This document shows positions 42,818-51,007 of a stretch of DNA of 64,000 nt, piece by piece (within the stretch, counting starts at the first letter, position 1; every line of letters starts with the position of its first letter). The DNA is taken from contig JAZQCD010000029.1 in assembly GCA_045546135.1 (NCBI GenBank), positions 47,635 to 111,634 on the forward strand. The letters run 5' to 3'. A program made the translations under genes and the position numbers. This stretch comes from RUG13409 sp045546135. GTDB taxonomy: Bacteria; Bacillota; Clostridia; Peptostreptococcales; Anaerovoracaceae. A model generated the notes under the pieces. The model searched no databases and was not told the origin of the DNA. It saw only the letters and a list, made by a program, of their open reading frames with translations.

Positions 42818-43642
42818 CTAAATGAATCCTTTTTCTTTTAGCCATGCTGCGGAATCTTCAAAATCATCAGCATAGTTGTTCTCTATGGTGGCTGTAAGAT
42901 CCGGGATGGCATCGTCAAGCTTCTTTAAAAGCCTTTCATAATCTATGATGCCGTTTCTAAGGCTTCTGTGATAGTCTCCTGTGCCTGCCACACCTTTTTG
43001 CGGACCGTCGTTGTTGTGTATATGAAGGTGTGTAATGTAGGGGAGGCACTGCTCTATCCATTCATCAAGGCTGTGCTCCGGATGAAGGTTTGCATGTCCC
43101 ATGTCAAAGCACATCTTGAACCTTTCATCATCGATGCCTTTAACTATCTCAGTGTCGAGATAGGGCTCATTCTCCATGACATTTTCCAGGCAGATCTGTA
43201 CATCTCCGGGATGCTCCTTGAGGAACTTTTTCCAAAAACGTATATGCTGAGCTATGAACCAGCTTGGGAAATACAGAGCTGAAACGTAGTTTGCGTGCAC
43301 TACCATTTTCTTGATGCCGTATTCCATGCAAAGCTTGTAGCTTTGGTCATATCTTTTCTCAGCTATCCTGACGATGGCAGGGTCTATAGCCTGAGGGAAC
43401 AGCTCGTTATATGGAGCGTGAAAGGTAAGATCCTTTGTATACTTCGTGTTCTCGATGAAAAAGTCCATTACATAGGAGGGATCGTCACAGTTCATAGAGA
43501 TACAAAACTCCGACAGTTCCAATCCGAAACCGTATTTGACTGCAATGGGTTCTGCTACATGAACATAGCTGATATCCTCATTTTGTGTGTCCTCATTCCA
43601 TACAGAATCTACATCAGCGATTGTTGATAGATAGAATTTCAT
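42818..43642 (-). CDS. Sugar-phosphate isomerase/epimerase-like TIM barrel (AP endonuclease 2 fold)
   Basis: 274 residues. Xylose-isomerase-like barrel with the metal-site pattern: VVHANY, CLENVMENEP (Glu ligand), MCFDMGHANLHPE (Asp/His ligands), LHIHNNDG and TIENNY (final Glu). The reaction is unknown; such barrels isomerise sugars or degrade inositols. It is embedded between the ECF transporter and cobT genes inside the B12-regulated operon, so a role in handling a corrinoid side-group or lower ligand is conceivable but unproven. Confidence 0.8.
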   Translation of the reverse strand: MKFYLSTIADVDSVWNEDTQNEDISYVHVAEPIAVKYGFGLELSEFCISMNCDDPSYVMDFFIENTKYTKDLTFHAPYNELFPQAIDPAIVRIAEKRYDQSYKLCMEYGIKKMVVHANYVSALYFPSWFIAQHIRFWKKFLKEHPGDVQICLENVMENEPYLDTEIVKGIDDERFKMCFDMGHANLHPEHSLDEWIEQCLPYITHLHIHNNDGPQKGVAGTGDYHRSLRNGIIDYERLLKKLDDAIPDLTATIENNYADDFEDSAAWLKEKGFI

Positions 43643-43666
43643 AATTGACTCCCTTTCATTTAAGAT

Positions 43667-44260
43667 CTATATTCCGTATTTTTTTATGACTCTGTCAAAC
43701 TTTTCACCAAAAGGTTTTCCGATCAGGTTCAAAAAGACCACATTGGAAACTGCATAGGTGATCATATATGGGACGGCGGTTATGAGCGCTGCCTTGTAAA
43801 GGTCCCATGTAAAACTCTCTCCAAGTCCAAGGACAGTCCATATGTCCATGAAGCAAGAGTAGAAAATGCCTGCAAATGCTCCGTATATAGAGAGGATGAT
43901 CCTGTTCTTTTTAAGCGTAGTAGAAAGAAGACCTCCTACAACGCCTATTATTCCGTATGCGACCATTTGGAATGGCGTCCAAGGTCCTTGTCCAAAATAG
44001 AAGTTGGATATGAGGGCAGTGAGGGCGCCTACCATAAAACCGCATTCAGGACCCATCCAAATAGCCGTGACTACAACTATAGCGGTAATTGGTTTGAATG
44101 CAGGAAGGGCACCGAAAATGAAACGGCCTAAAACTGAAAGAGCCGTCATTACGGCAACTATAACTATCCTTCTTGATCTTGTCTGTCTTTTTTCAAAACG
44201 AAAGAAGAAGAATGCAATAGTTGCGATCATTATTAATATGGACCAAAATATATAGTTCAT
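43667..44260 (-). CDS. cbrT: ECF transporter S component, probably cobalamin-specific
   Basis: 197 residues, six predicted membrane helices. ITALIVVTA-type core with FGALPAFKPITAIVVV and FYFGQGPWTPFQMVAYG as in the CbrT/cobalamin group of S components. It should bind corrinoid at the outer face and associate with EcfT/EcfAA'. Its stop and the ecfA gene are 2 nt apart. Substrate is assigned from the operon's riboswitch and cob genes. Confidence 0.78.
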   Translation of the reverse strand: MNYIFWSILIMIATIAFFFFRFEKRQTRSRRIVIVAVMTALSVLGRFIFGALPAFKPITAIVVVTAIWMGPECGFMVGALTALISNFYFGQGPWTPFQMVAYGIIGVVGGLLSTTLKKNRIILSIYGAFAGIFYSCFMDIWTVLGLGESFTWDLYKAALITAVPYMITYAVSNVVFLNLIGKPFGEKFDRVIKKYGI

Positions 44261-44262
44261 TT

Positions 44263-45876
44263 TTATCTTCCGCAGATCTCTATGGCATCATCTAAGGTCA
44301 CGCAGGAATTGAAATATCCCCTTGTGATCCTGTTGATGGCAGTTGTATAGAAATTGTTTTCAGAGAAGAATTCTCTGGGTCTGTCTATGGATGTTACTTC
44401 GCCCCTAAAGAACATGGCGCACCTGTCTGCTACTCTTGCAGCGAATTCCACATCATGGGTGACTATGATAATTGTCATGCCCTGTTCTTTAAGCTTCTTT
44501 AAGACCTCTATTATTCCTGTCATGGAGTGAGCATCGATGCCTTTTGTCGGCTCATCAAGGAGCAGGAGCTTTGGATCTGCAGAAAGTATCTTTGCAAGAG
44601 CAACAAGCTGCTGCTCGCCGCCTGACAGATCGTAGGGATGAGTGTCCATAAGGTGATCAAGAGAATAGGGGAGGTTTGGAATAACATTTCCTGCTTCGCT
44701 GAGTTCTTCTCTTACGGTATTTTTAAGGAATACGGTCTGAACATCCTGAGGAAGGAGCGCCAGGCAGTGGTTGTAAAGAGAATTGCTCTTGTATTCAGAT
44801 ACTTCTTTTCCGAACACTTTTACTGTCCCGCTGTATGGCTTGTTTATACCGCTGGCTACAGAGAGGGTAGTGGTCTTTCCGGAACCGTTTCCTCCGAGTA
44901 TGCAGAATATCTCTCCTGTATATACTTCAAGATCAGTTCCTCTTAAGATATCCCTTCCGTTCCTCTCATATCTGAAATAGATATCAGATAAAGACAATGC
45001 TATCTCTTCAGAATGAGAGTAGGGAGGTCTCGATGGCGGCTGTGCAGAGCTTTTGAAATTGTTTTCTATCCACACGCGTCCTTCTCTTACAGTCAAAGGA
45101 CAGCCGTCTCCTGTATTGAAATTGTTATATAGCTTTACGCTTGCAGGCATTGCTTCGATGAGGTCCTGCCTGTTTTCAAGCTTCTTGCAGACTGTTCTTG
45201 GATCGTCGTAGTGGAGTATGGTCCCCTTATCCATTACAAGGAGCTTGTTTGCCATTGGTACCACTTCTTCGAGGCGATGCTCAACGAGAAGGACAGTAAG
45301 TCCCATCTCTCTATTGAGTTTTTGCACGGTCGAAAGGAAATCTGATGCTGCTATTGGGTCAAGCTGGGATGTAGGTTCATCGAGTATAAGGAGCATCGGT
45401 TGCATGACCATTATTGCAGCAAGGTTAAGGAGCTGTTTTTGTCCTCCTGAAAGCTCGTCAACGCTCTTTTCGAACCAGTCTTCTATATCAAAATATGATG
45501 CCATCTCAGAAACTTTTCTTCTGATGGTATCCTGCGGTATGTTCATATTTTCAAGTCCGAAAGCAAGCTCGTGCCAGACCTTGTCCGTAACTATCTGCTG
45601 TTCGGGGCGCTGCATTACGTATCCGATACCGGATGCAGCTACCTTATCATCCAGCTCATCCTGAGGAATGCCGCCAAAGAGTATGGTGCCGGTCTTTTCT
45701 CCATAGGGAGTGAGCTCTCTTTTTATCATTTTAAGGAGGGTAGACTTGCCGCAGCCCGTCGGACCGCAAATGGCAACGAAATCTCCTTCATCGACTGAGA
45801 ATGAAATGTCTTTAAGTACTTTTTCGTTTCCCAGTGAATATTTAAAATTCAGATCTTGGACTGTAAGGATCTCCAC
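44263..45876 (-). CDS. ECF transporter ATPase, fused EcfA-EcfA'
   Basis: 537 residues with two complete ABC ATPase domains in one chain. First: Walker A GPTGCGKSTLL (about 36-46), signature LSGGQKQLL, Walker B LLILDEPTSQLD. Second: Walker A GGNGSGKTTTL (about 329-339), signature LSGGEQQLVALA, Walker B LLLLDEPTKGID. In most Firmicutes the two subunits are separate genes. It energises the S component(s). The 5' end overlaps ecfT by 28 nt. Confidence 0.93.
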   Translation of the reverse strand: MEILTVQDLNFKYSLGNEKVLKDISFSVDEGDFVAICGPTGCGKSTLLKMIKRELTPYGEKTGTILFGGIPQDELDDKVAASGIGYVMQRPEQQIVTDKVWHELAFGLENMNIPQDTIRRKVSEMASYFDIEDWFEKSVDELSGGQKQLLNLAAIMVMQPMLLILDEPTSQLDPIAASDFLSTVQKLNREMGLTVLLVEHRLEEVVPMANKLLVMDKGTILHYDDPRTVCKKLENRQDLIEAMPASVKLYNNFNTGDGCPLTVREGRVWIENNFKSSAQPPSRPPYSHSEEIALSLSDIYFRYERNGRDILRGTDLEVYTGEIFCILGGNGSGKTTTLSVASGINKPYSGTVKVFGKEVSEYKSNSLYNHCLALLPQDVQTVFLKNTVREELSEAGNVIPNLPYSLDHLMDTHPYDLSGGEQQLVALAKILSADPKLLLLDEPTKGIDAHSMTGIIEVLKKLKEQGMTIIIVTHDVEFAARVADRCAMFFRGEVTSIDRPREFFSENNFYTTAINRITRGYFNSCVTLDDAIEICGR

Positions 45877-46730
45877 CTTGCTTCCTCCTTAATATGTAAA
45901 TATTCAGGGATCATACATAATATTGCAAACAGGATGTATCCTGTAAGAGTTACAGGCGTTATTTCCGGCTGTATGATCGCCGGATACCAGTTGAACCTGA
46001 AGCTTTGGATAAAGCTTGCGCCGACAACTATTGCTGCAAGTCCTATGGATGCTGCCATGAGCATCTTGTCCTGGACCGACCATCTGAATATGGCAAACCT
46101 TGATCTTTTGCCTACTCCGTAGCCTCTTGCTGCCATGGAATCAGCAGTTATGACTCCGTTTTCAAGAGCCCACGATACCATGACAGAAAATACTCTTATA
46201 CTGCCTTTTATCTTGTCGATAGCATTGTCTTCTTTGTACAGACCCATGGCTTTTTGAGCATTGTTCGTCTTTGTTATCTGCTGCTTGAAAAGGGGTATAT
46301 ACCGAAGAGTCATGGAAAGGATGAGCGCTATTTTGGGTGATATGCTCCCGAAGATGTACAGGAGTTTGTCACTGGTCATTATCTGGTTGAAAGATGCGAA
46401 CCAAAGAAGAACAGAACCTGCCATTATTCCTACCGATAGACCAAAGAGGGTGGCTTCAAGGGTAATGGGGTTATCGTTTAGGATAAAGAGGGGAGTAACT
46501 CCGTTGTGCATGAAAAGCGGGTTGATCACCATCAGAGCGATGGGGATGAGAAAGATCATCCACAGCACTTTTTTGATACTTTCTATGCCGTTTCTTAAAA
46601 GATAATATAAAAGCCCCGATATCATACCTATGAGACTTAATATCGGGTTTTGAAAAAACATTATAGGCAGCAGTATGCACATGTAGTATATGAATACTGC
46701 TACCGGGTTGTAATCACTGAAGCTCTTCAG
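45849..46730 (-). CDS. ecfT: ECF transporter transmembrane subunit EcfT with CTG start
   Basis: 293 residues if initiated at CTG 46730, six nt after GGAGGAG and 1 nt after the upstream stop. Only this start gives the family N-terminus KSFSDYNPVAVFIYY. The first ATG (46682) would cut off that segment and part of helix 1 and lacks a Shine-Dalgarno. Four to five membrane helices and the cytoplasmic coupling motifs AARGYGVGKRSRF (second Ala-Arg-Gly box). It is the scaffold linking EcfAA' to S components. Confidence 0.82.
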   Translation of the reverse strand: MKSFSDYNPVAVFIYYMCILLPIMFFQNPILSLIGMISGLLYYLLRNGIESIKKVLWMIFLIPIALMVINPLFMHNGVTPLFILNDNPITLEATLFGLSVGIMAGSVLLWFASFNQIMTSDKLLYIFGSISPKIALILSMTLRYIPLFKQQITKTNNAQKAMGLYKEDNAIDKIKGSIRVFSVMVSWALENGVITADSMAARGYGVGKRSRFAIFRWSVQDKMLMAASIGLAAIVVGASFIQSFRFNWYPAIIQPEITPVTLTGYILFAILCMIPEYLHIKEEARWRSLQSKI

Positions 46731-46731
46731 C

Positions 46732-48312
46732 TTATTCTCCTCCGTTATAGATATTGCCTATATCTTCGCCAAGATTAGTGGTATAGAGCCATTCGACAAG
46801 GTCTCCTTCTTTGAGTTTCATTTCAGAAGCTCCTACGGAAGCATATTCGCCGTTGACTCTGTACATCCATCCGGAGAGGTCTCCGAAGTCTCTTTCGTAG
46901 ATGTAGTTTATGCCGTTGATATAGCCGTTTGCTGTTATAATATCAAGCTGTATCTTGTTTTGCTTTGCAGCAGCTACGATCTGGTCTATAGCGCTGCAGT
47001 TTACAGGGACTTTTACTTCTACAGTATCAAGGATGATACCGTCTTTTGGTATGAAGTCCTTTTTACCGGCTACCGTATCGCATCTTATGGATATGGTAGT
47101 GGTCATGTATTCTCCTGTGTATTCCGTGTCATCCTTGTAATAGTCGTCGACGCTTTTTATATTGATCAGATAAATAGCGCCGGCTGCAAGGGCGCAGGCA
47201 AGGAATATACTCAGGTATGATTTGTAATTCTTTTTGCCCATGAGGACATTGTAGATGATGGAAACGATCCCGATGACACCGACGCCAATGTACATAATGG
47301 TCTTGGTGTTCATTTTCTTTGCGTTCTCGGGATGCATATCCTTTGAATCATCAGTCGGAGCTTCCTTTAGGTCTCCGAAGATGTAGAATGTCCTTCCGTT
47401 TCCTTCCTTAAGGAGCTTATAACTGGCAGAGCAGTACATGACCTGATGAGTAGTCACTTTGTTTGAATCTCCGCCTGTAGTATGAGAGAAGGTGCCGTCA
47501 GGAAGTTTGAATCCTTCTATGGCATCCATCAGGGTATGTCCGTTCTTTATGAAACGCTCGTCTTCCTTTGCATCGATGCCAATGGATGCAAGCGCCATGA
47601 TGAGCTGCGCGGAACCTTCAGGATTTTCAGCGCCAAAAGAAATATATCCTCCGTCTTCTCTTTGTTTTGATCCTATGAGATCAAGGGCTTTGTCTACTGC
47701 ACTCTTTACTTCGGCATTTGTATGGTAGTAGGGCGCAAGGGCTTGTATGGTCATTGCTGTCGTATCAACGTCAGCATACTCACCCATAATAGCCCATCCG
47801 CCGGCTTTCATCTGCATTGAAAGGATCTGGTCTACGATACTTTCCTTTGTGTGCAATTTGCTTGGCGCATCGTTATTGAGCAGGTGAAGACCGTAAACAT
47901 AGCTCATCATCCCAAGTTCTCCGATGGTCTCATCTGCTACATTTGCAACAGTCTCTTTGTCTCCTCCTACTGCAAGGTAGGTGAGGGCATCCTTTTGTCT
48001 TTGGGTAGGTGAACTTATCTCAGTATTCTTAAGGTATTCGCCTAAGCTTTCTCTGTATGCTTCGTAATTGATGTCCGTTCTTAGGTGCGTGAGAGCTACG
48101 ACCCACCACTCTTCGCCTGTTCCTGGATCCTTTGCATAGTTATTTGTAACAAGGTCCTGATAAGAATAACAGCCTAAAAGGTCCATTTGGTATTCCAAAA
48201 GGGCTTCTGAATAAAAGCCGAAATCGGTATCCTCTGCGTAAGCAGAAGATACCGATCCGGACATCAATAATAGTAGTGTTAAAAGTAGAGAAAGGAAATT
48301 CTTTGGTTTCAT
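46732..48312 (-). CDS. Transcobalamin/intrinsic-factor-like surface protein, membrane anchored
   Basis: 526 residues. Signal peptide (1-26); alpha/alpha-toroid of prenyltransferase/squalene-cyclase-repeat type (about 35-305; repeats such as MKAGGWAIMG, REDGGYISFG, LPDGTFSHTTGG); two membrane helices (337-358 and 365-385); then a DUF4430 beta domain (about 400-520) with GWMYRVNGEYAS and LKEGDLVEWLYT. Alpha-toroid plus DUF4430 is the architecture of animal transcobalamin and intrinsic factor. The two helices would place both domains outside. It is directly behind the riboswitch-controlled lipoprotein and before ecfT, so a corrinoid-capturing receptor is the best reading. Confidence 0.83.
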   Translation of the reverse strand: MKPKNFLSLLLTLLLLMSGSVSSAYAEDTDFGFYSEALLEYQMDLLGCYSYQDLVTNNYAKDPGTGEEWWVVALTHLRTDINYEAYRESLGEYLKNTEISSPTQRQKDALTYLAVGGDKETVANVADETIGELGMMSYVYGLHLLNNDAPSKLHTKESIVDQILSMQMKAGGWAIMGEYADVDTTAMTIQALAPYYHTNAEVKSAVDKALDLIGSKQREDGGYISFGAENPEGSAQLIMALASIGIDAKEDERFIKNGHTLMDAIEGFKLPDGTFSHTTGGDSNKVTTHQVMYCSASYKLLKEGNGRTFYIFGDLKEAPTDDSKDMHPENAKKMNTKTIMYIGVGVIGIVSIIYNVLMGKKNYKSYLSIFLACALAAGAIYLINIKSVDDYYKDDTEYTGEYMTTTISIRCDTVAGKKDFIPKDGIILDTVEVKVPVNCSAIDQIVAAAKQNKIQLDIITANGYINGINYIYERDFGDLSGWMYRVNGEYASVGASEMKLKEGDLVEWLYTTNLGEDIGNIYNGGE

Positions 48313-48315
48313 ATG

Positions 48316-48987
48316 TTAGAGTGCGACTTCAGCGACTGCCGGAACTAGTCCTGCTGCCTTTGTCGTTACCGTAAATTCTTTCTTATCGCCGGAAATAGAT
48401 ACTGTTACATTCCCTTCAGCGTCTGTTGTACCTACAGACGTTCCGTCAATAAATACTTCCACGCCTTCAGCATTTGTAGGAACTGCCATCCAGTTCTCGT
48501 CAAATCCCATCTTGTTTACGTGAACTGTGAGTTTTCCGTTTTCATATACGCAGCTGTCGATGAAACTGTATGCATCGGACCAATTGACCTGATCCTGATA
48601 GACGAATGCGACGACATATGTTCCTTCGATGACTTCGTCGTCAAGGGACATTGCCATCTGATCTGCGTTGTAGTATCCGTATGATCCGCAATCATCTCCC
48701 CAAAGCTTTGTGATGGAACGACCCCATTCGGTGTCAGCAGAAGCGTAATCTTCAACTTTTCCATACTGTGTATGAGCTGCTTTGAGAACTTCGTCTATGT
48801 TGTTCTTTCCGTCAGCATTCTCATCGACGAATTCTACGAATTCGTGTGCGATGGCGAATTCTCCGTCGCCCTTTACGATGGTCACATAGCATCCCGGTCC
48901 CTTAGGTGCCGGTTCTTCTTTCTTCCCGCAAGCCGCAAAACTGAATACCATTGCAAGTACGAGCAGGACAGATAAAAACTTTTTCAT
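48316..48987 (-). CDS. Cobalamin-riboswitch-controlled lipoprotein of unknown fold
   Basis: 223 residues from ATG 48987, just after GGAGGT (an ORF start 57 nt upstream lies in the riboswitch region). Signal peptide and lipobox FSFAACGKK. DENADGKNNIDE is an EF-hand/dockerin-like calcium-loop pattern (D1, N3, D5, G6, E12). The C-terminus (VEVFIDGTSVGTTDAEG) looks like a small Ig/carboxypeptidase-like beta domain. First gene of the operon, 3 nt before the transcobalamin-like gene. Likely a corrinoid-binding or receptor-partner protein by context. Confidence 0.75.
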   Translation of the reverse strand: MKKFLSVLLVLAMVFSFAACGKKEEPAPKGPGCYVTIVKGDGEFAIAHEFVEFVDENADGKNNIDEVLKAAHTQYGKVEDYASADTEWGRSITKLWGDDCGSYGYYNADQMAMSLDDEVIEGTYVVAFVYQDQVNWSDAYSFIDSCVYENGKLTVHVNKMGFDENWMAVPTNAEGVEVFIDGTSVGTTDAEGNVTVSISGDKKEFTVTTKAAGLVPAVAEVAL

Positions 48988-48998
48988 CTTAAACCTCC

Positions 48999-49026
48999 AA
49001 AAAAACCTGTGAACCGAGGTCACAGG
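48999..49026 (-). terminator. Terminator of the cobalamin riboswitch expression platform
   Basis: Minus strand CCTGTGA / TCACAGG stem with CCTCGGT-type loop and seven T, placed between the aptamer and the GGAGGT of the lipoprotein gene. Confidence 0.85.
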
Positions 49027-49073
49027 CATATTCAATCTATGCATAATTTCTCGGATACGGCAAGAAACAGCCG

Positions 49074-49173
49074 TTGTTTCAGCGTATTCTGACTTGTCCG
49101 CAAATGCGGCTTTACAGTGACCTTCTCGTGAGCTTCAAACTCTTTCCCGCGACTGCACTTTCGTGCGAAACAA
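49074..49173 (-). promoter_or_regulatory. Cobalamin riboswitch aptamer
   Basis: On the minus strand: P1 TTGTTTC (49173-49167) pairs with GAAACAA (49080-49074). Inside are GCGGGAAAGAG, GGTCACTGTAAAGCCGC and the B12-box-like ACAAGTCAGAATAC. Order and spacing fit cobalamin riboswitches. A terminator 50 nt downstream implies that B12 stops transcription of the whole import/salvage operon. Confidence 0.85.
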
Positions 49174-49270
49174 CTAAATATTAAGTTTTACAATATGATA
49201 ATAGCACCAAAATAGGGCCTTATCAACAAAAATCTGCTACTAAAAAAGAAACGAATTTTGTAATAATTAC

Positions 49271-50833
49271 CTAAATAACGAACAATTCGTAGGCTAAAAG
49301 CAACCTGAATCTCGTAGGAGCGTCATCAAGATCTATATTTACCATTTCTGATATCCTGCTGATCCTGTAAATGACATTGTTTCTGTGCATGTGGGTTATT
49401 TCTGCTGTCTCAGTAGCTTTTCTGTCGTTTACCAGATATACGAACAAAAGCTCTAGATTGTTCGTATTGTGTTCCTGGTCGTAGTTATACAGCTCAAGGA
49501 GGGTCTTGAAAGCTGCGTTGGATTTTGCAAGTTTCTCGCTTTCCGGAGTTGCGAGCATGAGATACCTTGGGTAACTTCCTTCATAGGTATAGACCCTCGG
49601 ATACTTCTTTGCGCTGCTGCTTGCAAAGTAGGGGTAGGTAGATCTGTATCCGTACTGCAGAGCTACGTCTGCCTGAAGTCCTGCAAGCTTAAGGTCAAGG
49701 AGATCTCTGAAAGGATCTGAGACTCCGCATTTTGCTCTGTAATGCTCTAGGACCTCCTGGAGCATTTCAACTATCTGACTGAACCTGTCTTTATGGCGAA
49801 GGTTCTGCACTATGAGCACTATGAGGTTGCTCTTTGAAAGGGTGATCTTGGCCTCAGGTATGTGGTCTTGAAGTTCCTGCGAAAGCCTTTGGAGCATGAC
49901 GCCGCCGCTTCCGTCAGCAGATATCTTAACGAGTCTGAAATTAGCCTCTGCAGGAAGTCCTGATGCCTTTGCTCTTTCTGTGATGGTATCAGGTCCAGGC
50001 CCTGTGCCTTCAAGAAGGCTCAAGATAAGGCTGTCATATACATGAGGCATCTGGTTGTTTTCGACCCACTGCCTTTCAAAACAGACCATGAGATGGTCTA
50101 TGAGTATCTTGAACATGTCTATGAGGCCCGGTGTAGGCGGCTTTTTGTCACAGAGCATGACCACGTGGGCAAAATATGCATTGTTATAGTGAATGACCTT
50201 GCTTATGGTCGGATAGGCCGTGATGGTGCAGCTGTCGTCTACGAATATGTCATTTACGTCTTTCCAAAACTCTGGAAGCCTCAGGGCGTTGAACTTGGAG
50301 ATGGCTTCCTGATTGTAGTATCCGTGCCTTATGAGATCGTTTGTGTGAGGACAGTCGCATTTCAGTCCGTTTGTATATGCGACCAAAGAGAAAGAGGAAT
50401 CGGTTATGGTTATGAAATTGCCGATTATCTGTTCGCAAAGACAAAGGACATCCTGTATGGATTTCTTTCTAATGAGGAAGAAGTCCATTCCCTCGCACCA
50501 GGTGGAAACATCAGAGAAAAGTGCTTGAAGTATCTCGAATACGTCGAGCATCTCGCATTTTTTTCTTAATACTATGGTATTCATGAGATGTCCCTGGGGA
50601 ACATCCTCTGCAGATTTCTTATCAGGTACAGCGACAAAGAAAGAACCGGGCTGATAGGGCTCGTTCGCTATGAGGTCAGAGAGCATCCCTACATATATAT
50701 GTTCGGGCTGGAATGTCTTTTTCCTCTTGTTATATATACCCACGGAAGATACTTTTGAAGATGTGTCCAAAATTCGGTTGTCCGGGTCCAGTTCAGCCAG
50801 GGCATCATTTATGATATTGAGAGATAATTGCAT
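49271..50833 (-). CDS. PucR/CdaR-family transcriptional regulator
   Basis: 520 residues. Long N-terminal sensory region (1-440, GAF/PucR-like), then the C-terminal PucR helix-turn-helix: LVNDRKATETAEITHMHRN as family pattern (ATETAEITHMHRNNVIYR) and FRLLLAYEL. The DNA-binding domain fits HTH_30. Divergent from the corrinoid protein gene with a palindrome in the shared upstream region, so it probably controls the corrinoid/one-carbon genes. Inducer unknown. Confidence 0.85.
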   Translation of the reverse strand: MQLSLNIINDALAELDPDNRILDTSSKVSSVGIYNKRKKTFQPEHIYVGMLSDLIANEPYQPGSFFVAVPDKKSAEDVPQGHLMNTIVLRKKCEMLDVFEILQALFSDVSTWCEGMDFFLIRKKSIQDVLCLCEQIIGNFITITDSSFSLVAYTNGLKCDCPHTNDLIRHGYYNQEAISKFNALRLPEFWKDVNDIFVDDSCTITAYPTISKVIHYNNAYFAHVVMLCDKKPPTPGLIDMFKILIDHLMVCFERQWVENNQMPHVYDSLILSLLEGTGPGPDTITERAKASGLPAEANFRLVKISADGSGGVMLQRLSQELQDHIPEAKITLSKSNLIVLIVQNLRHKDRFSQIVEMLQEVLEHYRAKCGVSDPFRDLLDLKLAGLQADVALQYGYRSTYPYFASSSAKKYPRVYTYEGSYPRYLMLATPESEKLAKSNAAFKTLLELYNYDQEHNTNNLELLFVYLVNDRKATETAEITHMHRNNVIYRISRISEMVNIDLDDAPTRFRLLLAYELFVI

Positions 50834-50927
50834 GTTTTTCTTAAGAAATGTCTATCAAGTTAACTAAAAAAGTAGTAGAATTGATTTGTGATTATTGTAG
50901 TATATATTAAGGCATCAGTCAAGTTTT

Positions 50928-50945
50928 TTTGTAGGATTCTACAAA
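50928..50945. promoter_or_regulatory. Inverted repeat, candidate operator of the PucR-type regulator
   Basis: TTTGTAG GATT CTACAAA, perfect 7-bp arms. It is located where the -35 of the corrinoid-gene promoter would be (TATAAT at 50967-50972), within the divergent intergenic region. Confidence 0.5.
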
Positions 50946-50966
50946 GTAGCTCAATTGGCATTACCG

Positions 50967-50972
50967 TATAAT
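50967..50972 (+). promoter_or_regulatory. -10 box of the corrinoid protein gene
   Basis: TATAAT, predicted +1 about 50979; no recognisable -35, consistent with an activator-dependent promoter next to the inverted repeat. Confidence 0.5.
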
Positions 50973-51007
50973 CAGAGTAGTTGCGGCATGTATTTCTTGA
51001 ACACGAT

